Shown here: positions 48,962-57,501 of the stretch, piece by piece | How the letters are laid out: every line of letters begins with the position of its first letter | How positions within the stretch are numbered: position 1 is the first letter of the stretch | Assembly (NCBI GenBank): GCA_016713735.1 | Contig: JADJOP010000005.1 | Location: 124,001-188,000 of the forward strand | DNA: 64,000 nucleotides | DNA from: Bryobacterales bacterium | Lineage (GTDB): Bacteria > Acidobacteriota > Terriglobia > Bryobacterales > Bryobacteraceae | Reading direction: 5' to 3' | The notes under the pieces: model-generated | Told to the model about the DNA's origin: nothing | Databases searched by the model: none | The model's input: the letters and a program-made list of their open reading frames with translations, nothing else | Position numbers and translations under genes: made by a program

Positions 48962-51025
48962 CTATAGCCCCGCCGGGGCCTTTGCCACGCGCCCTTCCTT
49001 CATCACCAGCGTCACCCGCTCCGTCGCCCGCACGTCCTGCAGCGGATTGCCAGTCATGGCCACGATATCGGCCAGCTTGCCCGCCTGCAGCGTCCCCAAC
49101 CGGTCGCTCACGCCCAACAGCTCCGCCGCCACGCTCGTCGCCGACTTCAGCCCCTCGATCGGCTTCAGCCCCCGCGCCGCCATCAGCCGGAACTCCTCGG
49201 CGTTCCGCCCATGCTGCGACACGCCCGAATCGGTGCCGAACGCAATCTTCACCCCCATGCGGATCGCCTTGCTCACCGTTACATCGAGCGCGTCCATCGC
49301 CAGCCGCGCCTTGCGCTCCGTACGCGGATCCATGCGCCCGCCCTTGGCCAGCTGCTCGCGGATGCTCTCCACGGCCATCAACGTCGGCACCAGGTACGTG
49401 CCCTTGTCCACCATCATCCGCAACGCCTCGTCATCGAGAAACGAACCATGCTCGATCGAGTCGATCCCTGCGCGAATGGCCCTCTTGGCCGCCTCGGCCC
49501 CGTGTGAATGCGCCGCCGCCTTCTTCCGCTTCGAGTGCGCCTCGTCCACCAGCGCGTTCAACTCCTCCTGCGTCAGTTGCGGCGAATCCACGTCGTCGTT
49601 TAACGACAAAACGCCCCCCGACGCCGTCACCTTGATCACATCGGCGCCGAACTTCACCGCCCACCGCACCGCGTTCCGCATCCCATCCGGACCGCTCGCC
49701 ACGTTTGGCATCATCGAGTCCGGATGCAGGAAACCGAACCGGTATCCGTTCGTCCCGTCGCAGTGCCCGCCCAGCGTACAGATGCTCCGCACGGCCACCA
49801 GCATCCGCGGCCCTTCCGTGTAGCCCTTGTTGATCGCGTTGCGCAGCCCCACGTCGATGAAGTCCGCCCCGCCCAAATCGCGCACCGTCGTGAAGCCCGC
49901 CATCAGCGTCTTTCTGGTATAGGTCGCCGCAATCAACGCCCGTTCGGCCGGAGTCTCTTCCAACTGCCGGATGCGGTCGTCGCGCGCATCCGCCGAGCGC
50001 TCAAACCGCAGGTGCGTGTGCGAATCCATGAAGCCGGGCGACAACGTCGCATCGCCCAAATCAATCACCTTCGCCCCCGCCGGAATCGCCGATTGTGGCC
50101 CCACGCTTTCAATCCGCACGCCGTTCACCACCACCACACCCGGCGTCTGCAGCGTCTCCGAGCGCCCGTCAAACAGACGCGCCGCCTTCAACACGGTGAC
50201 GCCCTGCGCCGGCGTCTGTGCCTGCGCCGTCCCCGCGCTCAACAGCAACGCCGTCAGCGCCACCGGCAGGTAGCGCCGGATGCCCATGTCATACAGCAGC
50301 GCCCCCAGCACGCCGCCAATCAGCGGCCCGATGAGCGGCACCCAGAACACGCCCGTGCCATCCGTCAGCCCGTTGTTCCGGAAGCCCGCCGCCACCGTGA
50401 ACAGCCTCGGACCCAAGTCGCGCGCCGGGTTGATCGCATAGCCGTGCAGCGTGCCCCAGCACATGCCGATGGCCACCACCACCAGCCCCACCGCGAACGG
50501 CGTGAACCAACCCACCGGCTGGTTCTTCTCATCCGTGATCGCCAGCACTAGCAACACCAGCAGCGCCGTGCCGACAATCTGATCCACCCAGCCCGACATC
50601 GGCGCCGCCGGAAACGTCGGGAACGTGCAGAAGATGCCCGCCGTCTTCTCCAGCGCCGGATCGAACTTCAGGAACGCCGCGTGATAGCCCAGAAACACGA
50701 TCGCCGCCCCGGCAAACGCGCCCGCCGTCTGCGCCAGCGAATAGGGCAACACCTTGCCCCATGGGAATCCGCGCCGCACCGCCAGCGCCACCGTCACCGC
50801 CGGATTCAAATGCGCCCCCGTCACCTTCCCGGCCACGAAGATGCCCATCGTGACTCCGAGTCCCCAGCCAAGGTTGATATTCGTGAAACCGCCGTTCACG
50901 ATCTCGCCCGGCGTGCCCGTGCCAAACAACACCACCGAGGCCACCACGCCCGCGCCAAACATCAGCAACACCATCGTGCCGAGGAACTCGGCGATCAATT
51001 CACCTGCCATACCGGCTTTTTGCAT
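48962..51025 (-). CDS. Aquaglyceroporin-amidohydrolase fusion protein
   Basis: One uninterrupted frame of 687 residues joins two complete proteins. Residues 1-246 are a MIP channel of the glycerol-facilitator type, with NPA motifs at 74-76 (HLNPAVT) and 199-201 (YAINPARD); aspartate 203 is typical of aquaglyceroporins. Residues 247-269 (MGIRRYLPVALTALLLSAGT, ending AQA) look both like the natural C-terminus of a MIP protein and like a signal peptide. Residues about 275-687 are a metal-dependent amidohydrolase: HTH at 336-338, KVTASGG lysine, AHSHG, IEHGSF and GTDSG. Topology prediction puts the enzyme in the periplasm as a seventh-helix extension, possibly released by signal peptidase. Internal initiation at ATG 50287 is also possible. 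The substrate is unknown; relatives cleave dipeptides or imidazolones. Confidence 0.85.
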   Translation of the reverse strand: MQKAGMAGELIAEFLGTMVLLMFGAGVVASVVLFGTGTPGEIVNGGFTNINLGWGLGVTMGIFVAGKVTGAHLNPAVTVALAVRRGFPWGKVLPYSLAQTAGAFAGAAIVFLGYHAAFLKFDPALEKTAGIFCTFPTFPAAPMSGWVDQIVGTALLVLLVLAITDEKNQPVGWFTPFAVGLVVVAIGMCWGTLHGYAINPARDLGPRLFTVAAGFRNNGLTDGTGVFWVPLIGPLIGGVLGALLYDMGIRRYLPVALTALLLSAGTAQAQTPAQGVTVLKAARLFDGRSETLQTPGVVVVNGVRIESVGPQSAIPAGAKVIDLGDATLSPGFMDSHTHLRFERSADARDDRIRQLEETPAERALIAATYTRKTLMAGFTTVRDLGGADFIDVGLRNAINKGYTEGPRMLVAVRSICTLGGHCDGTNGYRFGFLHPDSMMPNVASGPDGMRNAVRWAVKFGADVIKVTASGGVLSLNDDVDSPQLTQEELNALVDEAHSKRKKAAAHSHGAEAAKRAIRAGIDSIEHGSFLDDEALRMMVDKGTYLVPTLMAVESIREQLAKGGRMDPRTERKARLAMDALDVTVSKAIRMGVKIAFGTDSGVSQHGRNAEEFRLMAARGLKPIEGLKSATSVAAELLGVSDRLGTLQAGKLADIVAMTGNPLQDVRATERVTLVMKEGRVAKAPAGL

Positions 51026-51035
51026 ACGGTAGGCG

Positions 51036-51041
51036 AGTGTA
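51036..51041 (-). promoter_or_regulatory. -10-like hexamer of a probable leaderless promoter (fusion gene)
   Basis: On the minus strand TACACT ends 10 bases before ATG 51025, with CGCCTACCGT between and no ribosome site. Confidence 0.42.
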
Positions 51042-51135
51042 CCAGACTACGCGGACTTCATTGCGGCCTGCCTCCGTCTCGGCTACACTCAACGGGTCCC
51101 GCCAGACGGGAATCCGACCTCGAAAGGACCCAGCC

Positions 51136-51456
51136 ATGCCGAAATATCTCGTGCAAGCCGCCTACACCGCCGAAGGCAGAAAAGGCCTCATGAAGGACAA
51201 AGCCTCCGGCCGCAAAGCCGCCGTCGCCGCCGCCGTGAAAGCCGTCAAGGGCAAGCTCGAAGCCTTCTACTTCACCTTCGGCTCCGACGACGCCGTGCTC
51301 ATCATCGACGTCCCCGATAACGCCACCGCCGCGGCCATCTCGCTCACCGCCAGCGCCTCCGGCCTCGTGAACCTGAAAACCACCCCCCTGCTCACCGTCG
51401 ACGAAGTCGACCAGGCCATCGCCATGCCCGCCAAATACCGAGCGCCCGGCCAGTAG
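51136..51456 (+). CDS. GYD-domain protein
   Basis: The product has 106 residues and matches the GYD family: PKYLVQAAYTAEGRKGLMKD at the start, then LEAFYFTFGSDDAVLIIDVPDN. The family forms small ferredoxin-like alpha/beta barrels of unknown function. AAAGGA lies about ten bases before the ATG. A TACACT hexamer lies about 45 bases upstream, so this transcript has a normal leader, unlike many neighbours. It is a single gene divergent from the channel-enzyme fusion. Confidence 0.85.
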   Translation: MPKYLVQAAYTAEGRKGLMKDKASGRKAAVAAAVKAVKGKLEAFYFTFGSDDAVLIIDVPDNATAAAISLTASASGLVNLKTTPLLTVDEVDQAIAMPAKYRAPGQ

Positions 51457-51484
51457 AGCCAGGCGCTTCGGGTTTCGTCTCTCG

Positions 51485-51513
51485 ATGGCCGTCCTCTATA
51501 CCAGGACGGCCAT
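51485..51513. terminator. Hairpin overlapping the lon stop codon, possible terminator
   Basis: Perfect 11-bp arms (ATGGCCGTCCT, 51485-51495, and AGGACGGCCAT, 51503-51513) enclose a 7-base loop. On the plus strand it is followed by TCTCTCTTCC and may end the GYD transcript. On the minus strand it overlaps the last codons and stop of lon. Confidence 0.5.
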
Positions 51514-53844
51514 TCTCTCTTCCATGCCCGGGACCAGCGCCACCAGCACATCATGAATGTGCGCGGCGAACACAAACTCCATCTCCGGCCGGATCTCCTC
51601 CGGCACGTTGCGCAGGTCCTTCTCATTCGCCTTGGGCAGCACAATCCTGCGGATGCCCGCACGCCGCGCCGCCAGCACCTTCTCCTTCACGCCGCCAATC
51701 GGCAGCACCAGTCCGGCCAGCGTGATCTCACCCGTCATCGCCGTGTCCATCCGCACAGGCAGCCCCGTGTAGAGCGACGCCAGCGCCACCGCCATCGTCA
51801 CGCCCGCTGATGGGCCGTCTTTCGGAATCGCCCCCGCCGGCACGTGCACATGCAGTCCCGAATCGGAGAACCGCTTGGCGTCGATTCCAAAATCAGCCGC
51901 ATGCGACCACAAATAGCTCTGCGCCGCCTTCACTGACTCCTGCATCACATCGCCTAACTGCCCAGTGAGAGTGAGACCCTTCCCATCCGGCAGCAGCGTC
52001 GCCTCTATGTACAGCACATCGCCGCCCGTCTCCGTCCAGGCCAGCCCCGCCGCCACGCCAGGAGGCGAGTTGCGCCGCGCCTGCTCCATCGTGAACGGCT
52101 GCGGCCCCAGCAGATCGATCAACTCCTCCTCGCCGATCAGCAGCGGCTCTGTCCGCCCTTCGGCGAACTTCAACGCCGACTTCCGCATCACCCGGCCAAT
52201 GGCCCGCTCCAGGCGCCGCAGCCCCGCCTCGCGCGTGTAGTTGCGGATGAGGCTTGTCAGCGCTTCCTCGCTCAACTTCACCTTCTCCTCGCCCAGCCCG
52301 GTCTCTTTCATCTGCCGCGGAATCAGATAGCGGTGCGCAATCTGCGTCTTCTCTTCCTCTGTGTAGCCGCTCAGCCGCAACACTTCCATGCGGTCCAGCA
52401 GCGCGCTCGGAATCGTGTCCAGCGTGTTCGCCGTCGTGATGAACAACACCTTCGACAGGTCAAACGCCAGGTCGAGGTAATTGTCGCGGAACGTGTTGTT
52501 CTGCTCCGGATCGAGCACCTCCAGCAGCGCGCTGGCCGGATCGCCCCGGTAGTCGCGCCCCAGCTTGTCGATCTCATCCAGCATGATCACCGGGTTCCGT
52601 GCCCCGGCCCTTCTCATGGCCTGAATCAGCCGCCCCGGCAGCGCCCCGATGTAGGTGCGCCGGTGGCCGCGCAACTCCGCCTCGTCGTGCATCGCCCCCA
52701 GCGAGAAGCGCTCAAAGCCACGCCCCAACGCCCGCGCAATCGACTTGCCCAGCGACGTCTTGCCCACTCCCGGAGGCCCCACGAAACAGAGAATGGGAGC
52801 CTTCGCCGACGGGTTCATGTGCAGCACTCCGAGGTGCTCCAGAATGCGCTCCTTCACTTCCTTCAGGTCGAAGTGATCCTCGTCCAACACCTGCCGCGCA
52901 TGGCCGATGTCCAGGTTGTCCTCGGTCGCCTTCGTCCACGGCAGCTCGATCACAATGTCCAGCCACGTGCGGATCACGTTGTACTCAGGCGACGCCGCCG
53001 GAATCCGCTCCAGCCGCTTCAACTCGCGCTCGGCCTCCTTGCGCACCTCCTCCGGCAGCTCCGCCGCCGCCAGCTTCTTGCGCAACTCCTCGGCCTCGGC
53101 CTTATCGGCGTCCTGCTCGCCCAACTCGTCCTGAATCGCCCGCAACTGCTGCCTCAGAACGTAGTCCTTCTGCTCCTTCGACATCTCATCGCGCGCCTTG
53201 GTCGAGATGTTGTTGCGGATCTCCATCACCTGCAACTCGCGCGACAGGTAGCTGTGCAGCAGCCGGAACGCATCGGCCACTGACTGCGCCTCCAGCAGCG
53301 TCTGCTCCTTCTCCAAATCCAGGTGCACGATCGAGCTCAGCAGGTACACCACCCGGATCGGGTCCTTGTCCTGCACAATCAACTGCGTCAGCTCAACCGG
53401 CAGTTGAATGTTCGACAACTCCACCAGCTTCGCCGTCACGTCCAGCACGCTGCGCTGCAGCGCCTCGATCTCCGGCGTAATCTCGCCCTCCACCACGGCC
53501 CGCTGCACGCGCGCCTTCAGATAGGGCTCCGTCGACTCCAGCTTGAGCAGCATCACCCGCTCCAGCCCTTGCACCAGCACCTCAATCAGTTCGCCGCTTT
53601 GCTGCGACTTGCGGATCACCGCCCGCGTCCCGTACGTGTAGAGATCGTTCTGCCCCGGCTCCTCCACCGACGACTCTTTCTGCGACAGCAGCACGACCTC
53701 TTTCGATTCCGTGGCCAGCGCCGCCTCCACCGCCGCCCGCGAGCGCGAACGCCCCACCGACAACGGCATCAGCAGATGCGGGAACAACGCCGTGTTCTTC
53801 ATCGGAATCACCGGCAGCGTCAGGATCAGTTCTTGTTTGCTCAT
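51496..53844 (-). CDS. lon: ATP-dependent protease Lon
   Basis: The product has 782 residues, the usual length for a cytoplasmic LonA. The substrate-binding N domain (about 8-200) begins LPVIPMKNTALFPHLLMPLSVG. A coiled-coil region (about 200-260) follows. The AAA+ domain (about 335-550) has Walker A GPPGVGKTS and Walker B IMLDEIDK. The C-terminal protease domain has the catalytic serine in PKDGPSAGVTMA and lysine in GGVKEKVLAARRAG. It degrades misfolded and regulatory proteins. The start is ATG 53844, 36 bases after the clpB stop, so the two chaperone/protease genes are probably co-transcribed from the clpB promoter. Confidence 0.97.
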   Translation of the reverse strand: MSKQELILTLPVIPMKNTALFPHLLMPLSVGRSRSRAAVEAALATESKEVVLLSQKESSVEEPGQNDLYTYGTRAVIRKSQQSGELIEVLVQGLERVMLLKLESTEPYLKARVQRAVVEGEITPEIEALQRSVLDVTAKLVELSNIQLPVELTQLIVQDKDPIRVVYLLSSIVHLDLEKEQTLLEAQSVADAFRLLHSYLSRELQVMEIRNNISTKARDEMSKEQKDYVLRQQLRAIQDELGEQDADKAEAEELRKKLAAAELPEEVRKEAERELKRLERIPAASPEYNVIRTWLDIVIELPWTKATEDNLDIGHARQVLDEDHFDLKEVKERILEHLGVLHMNPSAKAPILCFVGPPGVGKTSLGKSIARALGRGFERFSLGAMHDEAELRGHRRTYIGALPGRLIQAMRRAGARNPVIMLDEIDKLGRDYRGDPASALLEVLDPEQNNTFRDNYLDLAFDLSKVLFITTANTLDTIPSALLDRMEVLRLSGYTEEEKTQIAHRYLIPRQMKETGLGEEKVKLSEEALTSLIRNYTREAGLRRLERAIGRVMRKSALKFAEGRTEPLLIGEEELIDLLGPQPFTMEQARRNSPPGVAAGLAWTETGGDVLYIEATLLPDGKGLTLTGQLGDVMQESVKAAQSYLWSHAADFGIDAKRFSDSGLHVHVPAGAIPKDGPSAGVTMAVALASLYTGLPVRMDTAMTGEITLAGLVLPIGGVKEKVLAARRAGIRRIVLPKANEKDLRNVPEEIRPEMEFVFAAHIHDVLVALVPGMEERMAVLV

Positions 53845-53880
53845 GGTCCTCCCGTCGTTCCACCAACTCGTGTCAGCTTG

Positions 53881-56514
53881 TTAGATGCGCGCCGCCGGCA
53901 TCTCGCTTCGTTTGGCTGCAAACACCAGCCCACCGCCCGCGGCATCAGCCACCACCGTCTGCCCGTCGCGCACCTCGCCGGCCAGAATCTGCCGCGCCAG
54001 CGGCGTTTCCACCTCGCGCTGCAAGGCCCGCTTCAGCGGCCGGGCCCCATAGCCCGGTTCATAGCCCGTCTCCACCAGATGTGCCAGAGCGGCCTCGGTC
54101 AGCTCCAGTTGAATGTGCCGCTCGGCCAGCCGCTGCCGCAGCCCGCCTAACTGGATGTCCACAATCCGCCGCAGGTGCGAGCGGTCCAGCGCGTGGAACA
54201 CAATCATCTCGTCCACACGGTTCAAAAACTCCGGCCGGAAGTGCCGCCGCATCTCCTCCACCACGGCCTCTCGCATGCGATCAAAATCGGCCGTGCCCAC
54301 ATCGCCGCGGAACTCCAACACCCTGTGGCTGCCGATGTTCGACGTCATGATGATCAGCGTGTTCTTGAAGTCCACCACGCGCCCCTGGCCGTCGGTCAGC
54401 CGCCCATCGTCCAGAATCTGCAGCATCACGTTGAACACATCCGGATGCGCCTTCTCAATCTCGTCAAACAGAAGCACCGAATACGGCCGCCGCCGCACCG
54501 CCTCGGTCAACTGCCCGCCTTCGTCATAGCCGACATATCCCGGAGGCGCGCCAATCAGCCTCGCCACGTTGTGCTTTTCCTGGTATTCGCTCAAATCGAT
54601 GCGGATCATCGCCCGCTCATCGTCAAACAACGACTGCGCCAGCGCCCGCGCCAACTCCGTCTTGCCCACGCCCGTCGGTCCCAGGAAGATGAAACTGCCG
54701 ATCGGCCGCTGCGGGTCCTTCAACCCCGCCCGCGCCCGCAACACCGCCTCGGCCACCGCCGTCACCGCCTGGTCCTGGCCCACCACGCGCTGATGCAACT
54801 GGTCTTCCAGGTGCAACAGCTTCTGCAACTCGCCCTCCAGCAGCTTCGACACCGGAACGCCCGTCCAGCGACTCACCACCTCGGCGATGTCTTCCTCATC
54901 CACCTCTTCCTTCATCAGCCGCGGACCCGCCGCCGTCGCCGTCGCGATCTTCTCCTCGGCCTCCTTCAACTCCCGCTCCAGCGCCGTCAGCGTGCCGTAC
55001 TTCAACTCGGCAGCTTTGTTCAGATCGTAGGCGCGCTCGGCCTTGTCAATCTCCACGCGCACCTGCTCCATCCGCTCACGCAGCGTGCGCAGCTTGCCGA
55101 TGGCTTCCTTCTCCGATTTCCAGCGCGCCTGCAAACCCTGCGTCGTCGACTGCAACTCGGCCAGCTCCTTTTCGAGCTTCGCCAGCCGGTCCTTCGACGC
55201 CGCATCGGATTCCTTCTTCAACGCCTCGCGCTCAATCTCCAACTGCATCGACCGCCGCATCGCCTCGTCCAGCTCCGACGGCATCGAGTCAATCTCCGTC
55301 CGCAGCCGCGCCGCCGACTCATCCATCAAATCGATCGCCTTGTCCGGTAAGAAACGGTCCGTAATGTAGCGGTGCGACAACACCGCCGCCGACACCAGCG
55401 CTGAGTCCTTGATCCGCACCCCGTGGTGCAGCTCATAGCGCTCACGCAGCCCGCGCAGAATCGAAATCGTGTCCTCCACGCTCGGCTGGTCCACCACCAC
55501 CGGCTGGAAGCGCCGCTCCAGCGCCGCGTCCTTCTCGATGTGCTTGCGGTATTCATCGAGCGTCGTCGCCCCGATGCAATGCAACTCGCCCCGCGCCAGC
55601 ATCGGCTTCAACAGGTTGCCCGCATCCATCGCCCCCTCGGCCTTGCCCGCGCCCACCACCGTGTGGAGTTCATCGATGAACAGAATCACCTCGCCGTTGG
55701 CATCCAACACCTCCTTGAGCACGGCCTTCAGCCGCTCCTCAAACTCGCCGCGGAACTTCGCCCCCGCAATCAGCGCGCCCATATCGAGCGAGATGATCTT
55801 CCGGTTCTTCAGCCCCTCCGGCACATCGCCGCGCATGATGCGCTGCGCCAAACCCTCGGCAATCGCCGTCTTGCCCACACCCGGTTCGCCAATCAACACC
55901 GGGTTGTTCTTCGTCCGCCGCGACAACACCTGAATCACCCGCCGGATCTCCTCATCGCGCCCAATCACCGGATCGAGCTTCCCCTGCGCCGCCAGCGCCG
56001 TCAGGTCGCGGCCATACTTCTCCAGCGATTGATAGGTCGCCTCCGGATTCTGCGTCGTCACCCTCTGGCTCCCCCTCACCTCCTGCAGCGTCCGCATCAG
56101 CCGGTCGCGCGTCACGCCCAAATTGTTCAGCACCCGCCCCGCCGCGCCCGTGTCCTCAATTGCCGCCAGCAGTACATGCTCCACTGAGATGTACTCGTCG
56201 CGCAGCTTCTTGGCCTCCTCTTCGGCCGACACCAGCAACTTCTGCAGCCGCCCCGTCACGTACACCTGGTCCGCCGGCGCCCCCGCCATCGACACCTTCG
56301 GCATCCGCTCCAACTCGCCCGCCAACTGCCGGTGCAACTCCGGCAGCGGCACCGAGGCCCGCAGCAAAATCGCCGCCGCCAGCCCCTCGCTCTGCTCCAA
56401 CAGCGCCACCAGCAGATGCTCCACGTCGATCTGTTGATGGCTGTGCCGTACGGCCAGCGACTGCGCGCCCCGCGTGGCTTCCTGCAACTTCTCGGTGAAA
56501 CGGTTCATATCCAT
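53881..56514 (-). CDS. clpB: Chaperone ClpB (protein disaggregase)
   Basis: The product has 877 residues. The Clp N-domain (about 1-150) begins MNRFTEKLQEATRGAQSLAV. The first AAA+ module has Walker A GEPGVGKTAIAEG and Walker B ILFIDELHTVVGAG. The middle coiled-coil (about 405-525) is typical of ClpB and absent from ClpA/ClpC. The second AAA+ module has GPTGVGKTELARALA and VLLFDEIEKAHPDVF. It resolubilises aggregates with DnaK. Two starts three codons apart exist (56514 and 56508). The leader carries a duplicated 13-base ribosome-site repeat. No CIRCE or HAIR-type heat-shock operator was recognised. Confidence 0.97.
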   Translation of the reverse strand: MDMNRFTEKLQEATRGAQSLAVRHSHQQIDVEHLLVALLEQSEGLAAAILLRASVPLPELHRQLAGELERMPKVSMAGAPADQVYVTGRLQKLLVSAEEEAKKLRDEYISVEHVLLAAIEDTGAAGRVLNNLGVTRDRLMRTLQEVRGSQRVTTQNPEATYQSLEKYGRDLTALAAQGKLDPVIGRDEEIRRVIQVLSRRTKNNPVLIGEPGVGKTAIAEGLAQRIMRGDVPEGLKNRKIISLDMGALIAGAKFRGEFEERLKAVLKEVLDANGEVILFIDELHTVVGAGKAEGAMDAGNLLKPMLARGELHCIGATTLDEYRKHIEKDAALERRFQPVVVDQPSVEDTISILRGLRERYELHHGVRIKDSALVSAAVLSHRYITDRFLPDKAIDLMDESAARLRTEIDSMPSELDEAMRRSMQLEIEREALKKESDAASKDRLAKLEKELAELQSTTQGLQARWKSEKEAIGKLRTLRERMEQVRVEIDKAERAYDLNKAAELKYGTLTALERELKEAEEKIATATAAGPRLMKEEVDEEDIAEVVSRWTGVPVSKLLEGELQKLLHLEDQLHQRVVGQDQAVTAVAEAVLRARAGLKDPQRPIGSFIFLGPTGVGKTELARALAQSLFDDERAMIRIDLSEYQEKHNVARLIGAPPGYVGYDEGGQLTEAVRRRPYSVLLFDEIEKAHPDVFNVMLQILDDGRLTDGQGRVVDFKNTLIIMTSNIGSHRVLEFRGDVGTADFDRMREAVVEEMRRHFRPEFLNRVDEMIVFHALDRSHLRRIVDIQLGGLRQRLAERHIQLELTEAALAHLVETGYEPGYGARPLKRALQREVETPLARQILAGEVRDGQTVVADAAGGGLVFAAKRSEMPAARI

Positions 56515-56540
56515 GGCTCAATGCTCCGGCTCAATGCTCC
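56515..56540 (-). repeat. Perfect 13-bp tandem repeat carrying a duplicated Shine-Dalgarno
   Basis: GGCTCAATGCTCC occurs twice head to tail (56515-56527, 56528-56540). On the minus strand this places GGAGCATTGAGCC twice directly before the clpB start, so two GGAG sites are available. Confidence 0.85.
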
Positions 56541-56706
56541 AGTTGGGCGCGGGAGCTTCCCGTGCCTGAGATGAGCATAGCACATGAGCGAATTCATGTT
56601 CAATGATCTGAGTATGGTTGTATCAGGTTATTTCCCTGTAGCACACTCCCCACTTCTTCTCTACCCTCCTACCTCCCGCCATGCGACACTATCCAAAGGG
56701 CTTACC

Positions 56707-57501
56707 ATGTTTGTTTTCTTCACCGACCTCGACGGCACCCTCCTCGACCACCACTCCTACGACTGGCAACCCGCCCGCCCCGCCATCCAGCGCCTCCAAG
56801 CCCTCCACCACGCCCTCGTCCTCACCACCAGCAAAGCCCGCGCCGAAGTCACCCAACTCCATGCCTCCATGGGACTTACCGATCCCATCATCGTCGAAAA
56901 CGGAGGCGCCCTCTGCCTCCCGCCCGGCTATTTCGGTGCTCCCCCCCAGGGTGCCCTCCACCGCGACGGCTGGGACATCCTCGAGCTCGGTACCCCCTAC
57001 CCCGTCCTGGTCGACGCCCTCCGCCGCGCCGCCGCCAGTTCCAGGGTCCACGCCCGCGGTTTCTCCGAAATGGACATTGAAGAAGTCGCCCGCCGCACCG
57101 GCCTGCCCCCCGAAACCGCCCGCCTCTCCCATCAGCGCGAATACGACGAGCCCTTCGTCGTCGAAGAAGGTGACCCCGCCATGCTCTGCTCAGCCATCGA
57201 AGCCGCCGGCTTTCAATGGACCCGCGGCGGCCGCTTCTTCCACATCATCCAGGGTTGCGACAAAGCCAAAGCCGTCCACGCCCTCACCGCCCTCTACCGC
57301 CTCCACCGCCCCCTGCAGCGCACCATCGGCCTCGGCGATGGACTCAACGACGCCAAATTCCTCCGCGCCGTCGACTCGGCCTGGCTCATCCCCTCGGCGC
57401 AAACCGCCCAGCTCGCCCTGCTCGTCCCCAACGCCCGCATCGCTCCCCACCCCGGCCCCACCGGCTGGGCCCACGCCGTCACTTCAGAACTCGCTGCTTA
57501 G
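56707..57501 (+). CDS. Mannosyl-/glucosyl-3-phosphoglycerate phosphatase, HAD-IIB family
   Basis: The product has 264 residues. HAD motif I is FFTDLDGTLLD, motif II lies in VLTTSKARAEV, and motif IV is IGLGDGLNDAKFL. The length and the IVENGGALCLP stretch match the mannosyl-3-phosphoglycerate phosphatase group. It dephosphorylates the intermediate made by the convergent synthase to give the compatible solute glucosyl- or mannosylglycerate. AAAGGG precedes ATG 56707. Its stop overlaps the synthase stop by 4 bases, tail to tail. Confidence 0.85.
   Translation: MFVFFTDLDGTLLDHHSYDWQPARPAIQRLQALHHALVLTTSKARAEVTQLHASMGLTDPIIVENGGALCLPPGYFGAPPQGALHRDGWDILELGTPYPVLVDALRRAAASSRVHARGFSEMDIEEVARRTGLPPETARLSHQREYDEPFVVEEGDPAMLCSAIEAAGFQWTRGGRFFHIIQGCDKAKAVHALTALYRLHRPLQRTIGLGDGLNDAKFLRAVDSAWLIPSAQTAQLALLVPNARIAPHPGPTGWAHAVTSELAA

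Noticed and set aside
56541..56706. Possible heat-shock operator (CIRCE or HAIR) before clpB
   Set aside because: No inverted repeat with the required arms was found; CTGAGT-like words occur without their partner.
56584..56706. N-terminal extension of the HAD phosphatase from ATG 56584
   Set aside because: The extension has no family similarity, and the HAD motif I normally starts within ten residues of the N-terminus, matching ATG 56707 with AAAGGG upstream.
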